DNA of 64,000 nt, taken from NCBI RefSeq assembly GCF_040438645.1, contig NZ_CP159253.1, forward strand, positions 3,286,001-3,350,000, written 5' to 3'. The notes beneath the pieces are model-generated. The model made no database searches. It was not told where the DNA came from and saw only the letters and a program-made list of their open reading frames with translations. Origin of the DNA: Mesorhizobium sp. WSM2240 (lineage in GTDB: Bacteria; Pseudomonadota; Alphaproteobacteria; Rhizobiales; Rhizobiaceae). The translations under genes and the position numbers were made by a program. Positions 8,077 through 15,606 of the stretch are shown one piece after another (within the stretch, counting starts at the first letter, position 1; each line of letters begins with the position of its first letter).

Positions 8077-9386
8077 TATTCCACCATCAGATCGTCGAGT
8101 TCGGCATAGTCCGGGATGTCACGTGCGATCGCCCTGCCCGCGCGGATCACGATGCGATCCGATTCGGGCCGCGACAGCAATTCCGTCCAGTTCCTGCCCT
8201 TGAATACAATGAAATCCGCCACGCCACCTTGAGCCAGAATTCCGGCCCCATGTAACCGCATGATGTCGGCGGGAGTCGACGTCACTGTCTTCGGCCAATC
8301 CCCGACCGGATGGTCGAAATGCAGGATGCGCGTCGCCATGCGGTAGACTTCGAGCATGTCGAGATCACCATAGGCGTAGAACGGGTCGCGCGTATTGTCG
8401 GAGGCGACCGCGACCGGAATACCCCACGCGCGCATCTCGTGCAGCAGCGTCACGCCCCGCCAGCGCGGCGTCGTGCCGTTGTGGCGGCGGTCCTGCAGAT
8501 AGAGGTTGCACATGGGCAGCGACACGACGGCGATGCCGGCCCGCGCGACTTTGTCCAGCGTGTCCAGCACATCGGCGTCGGGCTGACGCGCCAGGGAACA
8601 GCAATGGCCGACGAGAATTCGACCCTCGAAGCGATGCCTCAGGGCGGCTTCGGCGATCTTCTTCAGCGAGATGGCGGAGGCGTCAACGGTTTCGTCGGCA
8701 TGGAAATCGAGGTCCAGGCCATGCTCGATCGCCGCCGCGAAAATGCGGTCGAGCAGCTCCTCGAGATCGGGAACCATGTAGGTGACCGTGCCGAGCACTC
8801 CTCCGGCCGCGACGACCCGTTTGGCGAGGCCGGCGAACCATTTCGCGTCGCGCGCGCCCTCTATGCCGAACAGGCAGACGCCCTGCAGCTCAATTCGTCC
8901 ACGCCAGCGCTCGCGCATCTTTTCGAACACCGGCCAGGATATCTCCTCCTGTGGCGGCACGGAGTCGATGTGCGTCCGGAGGGCCTTCGTGCCGTGGGCA
9001 TAGGAACAGCGCAGCGAGAAATCCATGCGCCGGGCCACATCGTCGGCGCTCCAGCGCGCGGCGCGATCCTCCGCGGTGGCGTTGAGCGCGCCAAGGAAAG
9101 AACCGTCGGGATTGGGCATGCGCGGCCAGATATGGCCCTTGTCGATGTGGGTGTGGCAATCGACGAAGCAGGGCAGGACTATGCGGCCCGCGAGATCGAT
9201 GGCGTCGGCCGCCGGGGTGGGATCGTGCGCCGAAATGGCGGCGATCTTCCCGCCGGAGACGGCAATTTTGGTGAGGACGAAGCCCTCCGGGTCCGGTGGC
9301 GCGGCGAGGCCGGGCCTCAGCGAAGTGTGCAGGCGGGCGTTGGCGAGCGTGTAAGGGCCGGTCGAAGGCAACTGGATTTGCGTCAT
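8076..9386 (-). CDS. cytosine-deaminase-like metal-dependent amidohydrolase
   Basis: A 436-residue amidohydrolase-superfamily protein close to the CodA/AtzC branch. Metal-binding features in order: HxH in FVDCHTHIDKGH (H78, H80), the FHADE motif near residue 230, VGHCCSL near 265, and the catalytic aspartate in ASDNTRDPF. The CHTHIDK element is typical of cytosine deaminase and N-isopropylammelide hydrolase relatives, which remove amino groups from pyrimidine or triazine rings. It is encoded between an NMT1-type ABC importer and an FAD oxidoreductase. A palindromic repeat lies just before its start. Cytosine itself is only one possible substrate. Confidence 0.87.
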   Translation of the reverse strand: MTQIQLPSTGPYTLANARLHTSLRPGLAAPPDPEGFVLTKIAVSGGKIAAISAHDPTPAADAIDLAGRIVLPCFVDCHTHIDKGHIWPRMPNPDGSFLGALNATAEDRAARWSADDVARRMDFSLRCSYAHGTKALRTHIDSVPPQEEISWPVFEKMRERWRGRIELQGVCLFGIEGARDAKWFAGLAKRVVAAGGVLGTVTYMVPDLEELLDRIFAAAIEHGLDLDFHADETVDASAISLKKIAEAALRHRFEGRILVGHCCSLARQPDADVLDTLDKVARAGIAVVSLPMCNLYLQDRRHNGTTPRWRGVTLLHEMRAWGIPVAVASDNTRDPFYAYGDLDMLEVYRMATRILHFDHPVGDWPKTVTSTPADIMRLHGAGILAQGGVADFIVFKGRNWTELLSRPESDRIVIRAGRAIARDIPDYAELDDLMVE

Positions 9387-9390
9387 AGCC

Positions 9391-9499
9391 GCCCCTCACT
9401 CTTACCCTCTCCCCGTAAGGACGGGGAGAGGGAGGCGTCGGCATTGCGGCCAGCCCCCGTTCTTAACGGGGAGAAGGTCCCAGCAGGGGGATGAGGGGC
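9391..9499. repeat. palindromic intergenic repeat (rhizobial REP/RIME-like element)
   Basis: About 109 bases with nested inverted repeats. The outer arms are GCCCCTCA (9391-9398) and TGAGGGGC (9492-9499). Inside are a perfect 12-bp stem, CCCTCTCCCCGT/ACGGGGAGAGGG (9405-9416 and 9421-9432, loop AAGG), and a 7-bp stem CCCCGTT/AACGGGG (9455-9461 and 9465-9471). Elements of this composition recur between genes in rhizobial genomes. Here it separates the ABC permease from the amidohydrolase within one operon and could act as an RNA processing or stability site. Confidence 0.75.
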
Positions 9500-9523
9500 A
9501 GCACCGACGATCCCGGAAGGTCA

Positions 9524-10375
9524 TCACCGCTCCTGTTTCAGCGCGCTTTCGTGCCAGCGCCGCAGGATGAGATGCGAGACCAGCGTCAGCACCAGGAAAA
9601 TCAGGATGCCAGTCAGCGAAATCAGGATCAGCGCCGCAAAGAGCCGCGGCGCGTTGAGCCGGTAGCCGGCCTCGATGATGCGCGAGGCAAGGCCCGACGA
9701 CTGCCCCGACGAGCCGGCGACGAATTCGGCGACCACCGCGCCGATCAGCGACAGGCCGCCGGCTATCTTCAGGCCGCCGAGGAAGTAGGGCATCGCCGCC
9801 GGCAGGCGCAGATGCCAGAGTTCCTGCCAGCGCGTCGCGCCGTTGAGCCGGAACAGGTCCCGAAGATTGCGGTCGACGGAATTCAGCCCGAGCGTGGTGT
9901 TGGACAGGATCGGAAAGAAGGCGACGATCCAGGAGCAGAGCAGGAGCTTGGAGGTCTGGTTGTCGACATAGATGTTGATGAGCGGGAAGATCGCCACGAT
10001 GGGCGTCACCTGCAGCACGATGGCGAAGGGAAACAGCGACATCTCCACCCATTTCGACTGGGTGAACAGCACTGCGAGCCCGACGCCGCCGACCACCGCA
10101 AGCAGCAGGCTGAGGAAGGTGATCTTCAGCGTCACCAGAAGCGATCCGAACAGCAGCGCAGCATCCGTGTGGAGCGTCTGCGCCACCACATGAGGCCGCG
10201 GCAGGATGTATTGTGGTATCGCGTTCCAGACGCAGATGCGGTCCCATAGCCATATGGCCAGAATCATTATGGCGAGCGGCAGGAGCCAGCTGCCGATGCG
10301 CTCCAGCCTTTCCTGGCGCACGCGCTTTGCTTCTTCCGGGTCAAGCCTCGCAGGCGCGGTTTCAATGGCCGTCAT
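9524..10375 (-). CDS. ABC transporter permease, TauC/SsuC/ThiX type
   Basis: A membrane protein of about 283 residues with roughly six hydrophobic segments and the permease EAA-type loop (RDLFRLNGATRWQELWHLRLP, shown only to locate it). It belongs to the family that serves importers for taurine, alkanesulfonates, nitrate and pyrimidine precursors. The ATG at 10375 is chosen; a GTG at 10384 is an alternative. The start lies inside the 3' end of the ATPase gene. With the adjacent binding protein and ATPase it forms a complete inner-membrane importer, presumably for the substrate of the amidohydrolase encoded next. Confidence 0.88.
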   Translation of the reverse strand: MTAIETAPARLDPEEAKRVRQERLERIGSWLLPLAIMILAIWLWDRICVWNAIPQYILPRPHVVAQTLHTDAALLFGSLLVTLKITFLSLLLAVVGGVGLAVLFTQSKWVEMSLFPFAIVLQVTPIVAIFPLINIYVDNQTSKLLLCSWIVAFFPILSNTTLGLNSVDRNLRDLFRLNGATRWQELWHLRLPAAMPYFLGGLKIAGGLSLIGAVVAEFVAGSSGQSSGLASRIIEAGYRLNAPRLFAALILISLTGILIFLVLTLVSHLILRRWHESALKQER

Positions 10376-11180
10376 GGGACTCACTTGCCGAGTTTATCGC
10401 CGAGTTGAGCGCCTCCGACGCGCGCAGGCAGAACGCCGCATATTCGGACGATATGCGGAACTTCTCGTCCCTCGGATAGGCCGCGTCTACCATCATTTCG
10501 CCGGAGACGCGACCTGGACGCGCGGCCATGACGACGATGCGGTTCGACAGGAATACGCTTTCGAACACGCTGTGGGTGACGAAGACGACGGTGAAACGCT
10601 GGTCCTGCCATAGGTCGAGCAGGTCGTTGTTAAGCCTGAAGCGGGTGATCTCGTCGAGCGCGGCGAAGGGCTCGTCCATCAGGAGCAGGCGCGGCTTGGT
10701 CACCAGTGCGCGGGCGATCGAAACGCGCATCTTCATGCCGCCCGAAAGCTCGCGCGGCACGGCGTTTTCAAAGCCGGTCAGGTGAACGCGCTCGAGCAGT
10801 TCCGTAATTGTGGGTGCGGCCTTGGCCCGCGAGACGCCTTTCAACCTGAGCGGCAGCCAGACATTGTCGAAGACGCTCGCCCAAGGCAGCAGGGTCGGCT
10901 CCTGGAAGACGAAGCCGGTGCAATCGTCGGCCAGCGCCTTGTGCCAGTCGAGCGCGCCGGTGGTCGGCGTCGACAGGCCGGCAATCAGCCTGAGCGCCGT
11001 CGACTTGCCGCAGCCCGACGGTCCGAGAAGGCTAAGGAAATCGCCTTCCCGGATAGTCAGATTGACCTCGCGCAATGCCGCGACCCCGTTGGAGAAGGTC
11101 TTGCCTACATTGCGCAAGTTCAGAAGCGGCGACCCGCTTCCGTCCAGATCCGGCATTTGCGCGCCTGTCTTTTGAAGCAT
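10362..11180 (-). CDS. ABC transporter ATP-binding protein, TauB/SsuB type
   Basis: A nucleotide-binding subunit of about 272 residues. Walker A is GPSGCGKST, the Q-loop is VFQEPTLLPW, the signature is LSGGMKMRVSIARAL (a variant in which the usual LSGGQ glutamine is methionine), Walker B is LLLMDEPFAALD and the H-loop is VTHSVFE. The frame is open far upstream. The ATG at 11180 gives a normal length, while a GTG at 11198 would overlap the stop of the binding-protein gene (GTGA) and is the main alternative. It energises the permease encoded immediately downstream. Confidence 0.88.
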   Translation of the reverse strand: MLQKTGAQMPDLDGSGSPLLNLRNVGKTFSNGVAALREVNLTIREGDFLSLLGPSGCGKSTALRLIAGLSTPTTGALDWHKALADDCTGFVFQEPTLLPWASVFDNVWLPLRLKGVSRAKAAPTITELLERVHLTGFENAVPRELSGGMKMRVSIARALVTKPRLLLMDEPFAALDEITRFRLNNDLLDLWQDQRFTVVFVTHSVFESVFLSNRIVVMAARPGRVSGEMMVDAAYPRDEKFRISSEYAAFCLRASEALNSAINSASESHDGH

Positions 11181-11194
11181 CGTCCGGGCGACGG

Positions 11195-12199
11195 TCACTT
11201 CTTGAGATCGAGGCCGACGCCCTTGTTGACGAAGTCGAGCGTATAGGCCTTCTTGATGTCGATGCCTTCCGGCATGACCTTGGCCTTCACCATCTTGTCG
11301 TAGAAACTCTGCATGCGCGCGTCGGTCATCGCGCCGATGCCGTGTTTTTCGCTGTCGCCGGAATCGACGATGCCGAACTTCTTCATCTGGGCGATGGAGA
11401 AGGCAATCTGCTCGTCGGTAATGTCGGGATTGTCCTTCTTGATCAACTCGTTGGCGGCTTTGTTGTCGCCGTAGAGGTAGTTGTACCAGCCCTTGGCCGA
11501 GCCATCGACGAAGCATTGGACAACCTCCGGACGCTTGTCGATCGTTTCTTGCATCGTCTCGATCGTAGTCGCGTAGGTATCGTAGCCATAATCGGCGAGC
11601 AGGAACTGGTTCGGCACGAAGCCGCCTTCCTTCTCGATCGCATAAGGTTCGGAAGTGACATAGCCCTGCTGGATCGACTTCGGATTGGCGATGAACGGCG
11701 CCGGGTTGAAGGTGTAGGGCACGCGCTTCGAGACATCGAAGCCGTACTCCGTGGCCATCCACAGCAGGAAGCTCTGGGCTCCCTCGTCGGCGATAATGTA
11801 CTGCTCGGCCTTGGGCAGGTCCTCCCATTTGTCGAGCCCCTGGCCGGGATGCGACATGACAACCTGCGGTTCCTTCTGGAAGGAAGCGGCGACGACGCGC
11901 AGCGGAATATTCTGCGCAACCGCGTCAAACGCCTGCTGCATGTTGCCGCCCATGTAGAAGTCGATCTTGCCGGCGAGCAGCAGCGGACGGCCTGCAACCT
12001 GCGGGCCGCCTTGCTGGATAGTGACATCGAGGCCGCAGGCGGCATAGGTCCCATCGGCGACGGCCTGATAGTAGCCGCCGTGCTCTGCCTGGGCCAGCCA
12101 GTTGGTGCCGAAGGTGACGGCCTCGGCGGCGAAGGCTGCCGGCGCGCCGGCTAAAAGAAGCGCGGCCGCAGCTGCGGAAAACACGAAATTTCTCGTCAT
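11195..12199 (-). CDS. ABC transporter substrate-binding protein, NMT1/SsuA-like
   Basis: A periplasmic binding protein of 334 residues from the ATG at 12199; an in-frame GTG lies three codons upstream. A classical signal peptide covers residues 1 to about 25, with the cleavage region APAAFAAEA. The mature part begins VTFGTNWLAQAEHGGYYQA, characteristic of the NMT1/THI5-like family that binds thiamine precursors, pyrimidines, taurine or nitrate. It is the first gene of the minus-strand operon reaching 5501. It is divergent from the ridA-like gene, with a promoter region of about 260 bp between them. The family and the amidohydrolase in the operon favour an N-heterocyclic ligand; this is inference. 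Confidence 0.87.
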   Translation of the reverse strand: MTRNFVFSAAAAALLLAGAPAAFAAEAVTFGTNWLAQAEHGGYYQAVADGTYAACGLDVTIQQGGPQVAGRPLLLAGKIDFYMGGNMQQAFDAVAQNIPLRVVAASFQKEPQVVMSHPGQGLDKWEDLPKAEQYIIADEGAQSFLLWMATEYGFDVSKRVPYTFNPAPFIANPKSIQQGYVTSEPYAIEKEGGFVPNQFLLADYGYDTYATTIETMQETIDKRPEVVQCFVDGSAKGWYNYLYGDNKAANELIKKDNPDITDEQIAFSIAQMKKFGIVDSGDSEKHGIGAMTDARMQSFYDKMVKAKVMPEGIDIKKAYTLDFVNKGVGLDLKK

Positions 12200-12461
12200 G
12201 AACACCACCCCTGTTTGCCCAGTGCGTTTAGCGCCTGGCTATGACATCAACGGATCGATAAGCAAGCTGCGTGCCATTGGTTTTGCGCCACAGCCGTCGC
12301 ATCAGGCGGCTGCATTGGGCGGGACCGGGCGTCGAGCTTGCTGATCTCGGCTGCATCGTGCCTATTTTTTAAACCGCTGTCCATCTTGCGCACGAAGCCT
12401 GCACAGGCAACTTGAAGCTATGTCCGGTCGAACTCTAAGCTATGATTTTCAGGAGTGTTTG
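12200..12461. promoter_or_regulatory. divergent intergenic region between the ABC importer operon and the RidA gene
   Basis: About 260 gene-free bases that must hold the promoters of both flanking transcription units. I looked for a TPP-type riboswitch because of the NMT1-like importer and found no recognisable core motifs on either strand. The only clear signal is the ribosome binding site AGGAG at 12451-12455, six bases before the RidA start at 12462. No regulator gene is adjacent. Confidence 0.4.
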
Positions 12462-12845
12462 ATGTTCAACTTTCTGACGCCCAAGACGATCAGGCCGCCC
12501 TTCGCGCGCTACAGCCACGGCGTCGAGATACCGGCGGGAAAACGGCTGGTCCTGTGCTCAGGGCAGCTAGGCATCAGGCCGGATGATCTGGTGCCCGACG
12601 ATGCGGGCGAGCAGGCGAATCTGTGTTTCGCAAACATCGCCGCCATCCTCGGCGAAGCGGGCCTGACGCTCTTCGACATCGTCCGCATCAACGCCTACGT
12701 CACCGACCGCGCCTATCTCCGGGCCTATATGGATGTGCGCGACAAGCTGTTTGCCGATCCGGCCCCGGCCTCGACGCTGATGATCGTCTCCGGCTTCGCG
12801 CGGCCTGAGTTCAAGGTTGAGATCGAGGTTGTCGCCGCTGGCTAG
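12462..12845 (+). CDS. RidA/YjgF family protein
   Basis: A 127-residue Rid-family protein. The ATG at 12462 is preferred because AGGAG lies six bases upstream and it gives the usual length. The core shows SGQLGIRPDD, the helix QANLCFANIAAILGEAG and IVRINAYVTD. The substrate-binding arginine of canonical RidA (in a C-terminal R-x-x-L/V-P context) is replaced by a variant end, ASTLMIVSGFARPEFKVEIE. It is therefore probably a Rid subfamily member rather than housekeeping RidA. RidA-like proteins hydrolyse enamine/imine intermediates released by amine-processing enzymes, and RutC in uracil degradation belongs here. It is divergent from the ABC/amidohydrolase operon. Confidence 0.85.
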   Translation: MFNFLTPKTIRPPFARYSHGVEIPAGKRLVLCSGQLGIRPDDLVPDDAGEQANLCFANIAAILGEAGLTLFDIVRINAYVTDRAYLRAYMDVRDKLFADPAPASTLMIVSGFARPEFKVEIEVVAAG

Positions 12846-13075
12846 AAATAGCCGCCGACGAGCAGCAGGATCGCGCCGGCCACAAAGAGGAGAATACCCG
12901 GCCAGTTCGTCCCGAAACCCATGAAGCGCATGCCGCGATGCGCGGGCTCGAGTGTGTTGCGCGAACCCAGCCCCGCCGGCCCCGGTTCGCTCATGCGCCC
13001 GCGGTAAATAGCCTGCCCCGCGAGAAGGACGACACCCGCGACGACGAGCAGCACGCCGAGCCAGATGACCAGCAT
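12842..13075 (-). CDS. small two-helix membrane protein, unknown function
   Basis: A 77-residue protein from the ATG at 13075, which has AGGAG six bases upstream. It has two clear hydrophobic segments, residues 1-22 and about 56-77, joined by a polar loop containing RMSEPGPAGLGSRNTL. The stop codon overlaps that of the RidA gene on the other strand in the palindrome CTAG. I do not recognise the family with confidence; similar small conserved inner-membrane proteins occur throughout the Hyphomicrobiales. No functional link to its neighbours can be drawn beyond position. Confidence 0.7.
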   Translation of the reverse strand: MLVIWLGVLLVVAGVVLLAGQAIYRGRMSEPGPAGLGSRNTLEPAHRGMRFMGFGTNWPGILLFVAGAILLLVGGYF

Positions 13076-13219
13076 TCTTGTCTCCTGATGCAAGGACCCT
13101 GCCTGGATAAATAGGGCGGCGCGTCAATTCGGAAATGCCGGCGCAAAAAAATGTACCCTTACAAAAAGTGCCCCGCTGAAATATTCAGGCTAGGCAATTC
13201 CGGTTCGAAGAGGTCCGAC

Positions 13220-14023
13220 GTGGCGAAACAGAACAGAAGGATCTGGTGGGGCGATTTCCCGACGACCGAATACGCCTCCATCGATCCGGAAGTAACGATC
13301 GCGGTGCTGCCCGTGGCCGCGATCGAGCAGCACGGCCCGCATCTGCCGGTTTCGACCGACACGGCGATCATGCAGGGCATGCTTGAAGCGGTCATCGAAA
13401 GGCTGCCGGCCGACCTCGACGCGAGGATTTTGCCGATCCAGGCGGCCGGCAAATCAAACGAGCACCTGCACGCGCCCGGTACGCTGACCCTGCCAGCGGC
13501 GACGTTGATCGAGGCCTGGACCGAACTCGGCGCATCCGTCGCCCGCGCCGGGGTTAAAAAGCTGGTCGTGGTCAATTCGCATGGCGGCAATGAGGAGATC
13601 ATGGGCATCGTCACGCGCGAATTGCGCGTGCGCTTCAGCATGCTCGCGGTGAAAACGAGTTGGCAGCGCTTCGGCCGGCCCGACGGCATGTATACCGAAC
13701 TGGAGGACCGCCACGGCATCCATGGCGGCGATGTCGAGACTTCGCTGATGCTGCATTTCCGGCCGGATCTGGTTGATATGGCCAAAGCGGAGAATTTTGT
13801 CTCCGGCATCGCCCGCGCCGAGCAGGAATTCGAACTGCTGCGCCAAACCGGCACGCACGCCTTCGCATGGATCGCCAGCGACCTGAACTCGCACGGCGTG
13901 GTCGGCAATGCCGCCATCGCCACGGCGGAAAAGGGCCGCTTGACCGCGGCGCATCAGGCCGACGGATTTGTCCGACTCCTGCAGGATGTGCGCAAGGCAA
14001 AGCTCGCCGACTGGCTGGCGTGA
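13220..14023 (+). CDS. creatininase family amidohydrolase
   Basis: About 267 residues from the GTG at 13220, which has AAGAGGT just upstream; the frame is open to 13151. Family metal-binding motifs are visible: LPVAAIEQHGPHLPVSTD (E and H ligands plus the aspartate), NSHGGNEE and HGGDVETS. Members open cyclic amides (creatinine), act on related formamides in riboflavin/F420-type pathways, or hydrolyse other C-N bonds. Position beside the RidA gene and the amidohydrolase operon suggests a role in breakdown of a cyclic nitrogen compound. Creatinine itself is possible but unproven. Confidence 0.85.
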   Translation: MAKQNRRIWWGDFPTTEYASIDPEVTIAVLPVAAIEQHGPHLPVSTDTAIMQGMLEAVIERLPADLDARILPIQAAGKSNEHLHAPGTLTLPAATLIEAWTELGASVARAGVKKLVVVNSHGGNEEIMGIVTRELRVRFSMLAVKTSWQRFGRPDGMYTELEDRHGIHGGDVETSLMLHFRPDLVDMAKAENFVSGIARAEQEFELLRQTGTHAFAWIASDLNSHGVVGNAAIATAEKGRLTAAHQADGFVRLLQDVRKAKLADWLA

Positions 14024-14038
14024 AGCGCGGCTGCGGCT

Positions 14039-14548
14039 CTAGCCGTCGATCCTGAGCACGAACGGCGTGCCTTCGAAGGCGTCCGCGCCGCGCCCGATCG
14101 CCGCGATCGCCGCGACCATGCGGCCCTCGCGACCGAGCATCTGGTCGGCCAACGCTACCAAACGTGGGTTCGGCGTGGCCGACGGCGACAAGGCACGCAA
14201 GGTCTTGGCGAGTTCAGCTTCGTCGCGCTTGGGCGAAAGAGCCGCGGCAATGATGTAAGCTGACGCCGTCGAGCGGCTTATGCCGGCATAGCAATTGACC
14301 ACCAGCGGGCGCGTACGGTCCCATTTGCCGGCGAAATCGAGCAGGCTCTGAACATGGGCTTCGCCGGGCGGTGTCATGCCATCCCTCGCTTCGGCGATGT
14401 CGTGCATCGACAGGATGAGATGGTCCTGCTCCAGAATGGCGGCCGGACGTTTCATTTCGGTTCCGGCGGCAAGCAGCGAAAGGAGCCGCGCCGCACCCGA
14501 GGTGGCGACGGTTTCCTCCACTTTCGATAGCGGACAGACATGGATCAT
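14039..14548 (-). CDS. dual-specificity/tyrosine phosphatase-like protein in the cobalamin cluster
   Basis: A 169-residue cysteine-dependent phosphatase-fold protein. The active-site loop CYAGISRS (C-x5-R-S) follows the strand PLVVN, with a candidate general-acid aspartate in SMHDIAE. It is translated from an ATG that overlaps the stop of cobC (ATGA). Rhizobial cobalamin clusters often carry such a gene. A role in removing phosphate from a corrinoid or ribazole intermediate is a guess based only on the coupling with cobC; it could equally be an ordinary protein phosphatase. Confidence 0.8.
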   Translation of the reverse strand: MIHVCPLSKVEETVATSGAARLLSLLAAGTEMKRPAAILEQDHLILSMHDIAEARDGMTPPGEAHVQSLLDFAGKWDRTRPLVVNCYAGISRSTASAYIIAAALSPKRDEAELAKTLRALSPSATPNPRLVALADQMLGREGRMVAAIAAIGRGADAFEGTPFVLRIDG

Positions 14549-15606
14549 GATGCGATGACCTTTTTCGTGTGACTGTCGCGTGCGGCCCAGCCTTGCAACG
14601 CCCGCTCCAGCCGCAGCCATTCCGCTTCGCTGCCTGGGAGCCCGAAGCGTAAGGCGGTGCTGCTCCAGCTGAAATTCCGGACTAGTATGCCATAGCCGCC
14701 GAGCCAGGCGAACAGGTCGGCTGCGTCCGCGATTTCGGCATAGCGAAACAGCGTCGTGCCGCCGGCCACCGATATATGGAAGCGCTGCAGCAGCACATCC
14801 AGCCGCGCCGCCTCGTTTCGCAGCCGTTCGCGCATTTTATTCTGCCAGACTTGATCGCTGAGCGCTCTGACGCCGTATTCCAGCGCCAGACCCGCTACCG
14901 CCCAGGGCCCGAGTTCCGCTTCCAGGCGCTGCGCGACAGGTTCCGCCGCGATAGCGAAACCGAGCCGCAGCCCGGCGAGCCCGAAGAACTTGCCGAAGGA
15001 TCTGAGCACGACAAGACCGTCCTGCCCGACGTCACCGGCCAAACTGTGCTCGCGCGGCCCGACATCCATGAAGGCTTCGTCGACGACCAGCAGCCCGCCT
15101 TTGGCATGCAGCGTGCTTGCCAAGCCGCGCAGCTTTTCGCGCTCCACCACTCGCCCGTCGGGGTTGTTCGGGTTGACGACGATGGCGAGGTCCGCGCCCG
15201 CGAGCGCGCCGAAATCCTTCACCTCCTCCACCGAATGGCCGGCGAGCGCGGCGGCGCGGGCATGTTCGGCATAGGTCGGCCCGAGCACGAACGCCCTGCC
15301 CGTCGCGACCAATCCCGCCACGCGCGGCAGCAAAATCTGCGTGCCCGGCGCGGCGGCGATATTGATGGCCGATGGCGCGCCGTAGGCCGCCGCTGCGATC
15401 GCGTTGAGTTCGCGGACATGCGCCGGTTCGGGCAACCGCGACAAGGCGGTGGCGGGCAGCTCCAAAAGCGGATAGGAGTGCGGATTGATCCCGGTCGAAA
15501 GATCCACCCAAGGCTCCGGCGCCTGCGGAAAAAGCGCCCGCGCCCGGCCAAGGCTTCCGCCGTGATCGGTAACCGCCGCCCCTTTTTCCCTTTCCAGAAG
15601 CGCCAT
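14545..15606 (-). CDS. cobC: threonine-phosphate decarboxylase-type PLP enzyme (cobalamin side chain)
   Basis: A 353-residue fold-type I PLP enzyme related to histidinol-phosphate aminotransferase. It has the opening DLSTGINPHSYPL typical of CobC/CobD decarboxylases, VNPNNPDGR, LLVVDEAFMDV with the cofactor aspartate, and the PLP lysine in LRSFGKFFGLAGLRLG. In the Pseudomonas denitrificans nomenclature this is CobC, which makes aminopropanol phosphate for attachment to the corrin ring. It is divergent from the cobD gene with overlapping start codons and overlaps the phosphatase gene downstream. Confidence 0.9.
   Translation of the reverse strand: MALLEREKGAAVTDHGGSLGRARALFPQAPEPWVDLSTGINPHSYPLLELPATALSRLPEPAHVRELNAIAAAAYGAPSAINIAAAPGTQILLPRVAGLVATGRAFVLGPTYAEHARAAALAGHSVEEVKDFGALAGADLAIVVNPNNPDGRVVEREKLRGLASTLHAKGGLLVVDEAFMDVGPREHSLAGDVGQDGLVVLRSFGKFFGLAGLRLGFAIAAEPVAQRLEAELGPWAVAGLALEYGVRALSDQVWQNKMRERLRNEAARLDVLLQRFHISVAGGTTLFRYAEIADAADLFAWLGGYGILVRNFSWSSTALRFGLPGSEAEWLRLERALQGWAARDSHTKKVIAS

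Noticed and set aside
9400..9500. CRISPR-like repeat
   Set aside because: There is a single palindromic element with no regularly spaced direct repeats and no cas genes.
12200..12461. Possible TPP riboswitch before the NMT1-like importer
   Set aside because: No CTGAGA-type core or matching stems could be found on either strand.
13687..13694. Another GTATAC hexamer
   Set aside because: It lies within the creatininase coding sequence, is not near a start codon and lacks the flanking TGTATACA palindrome.
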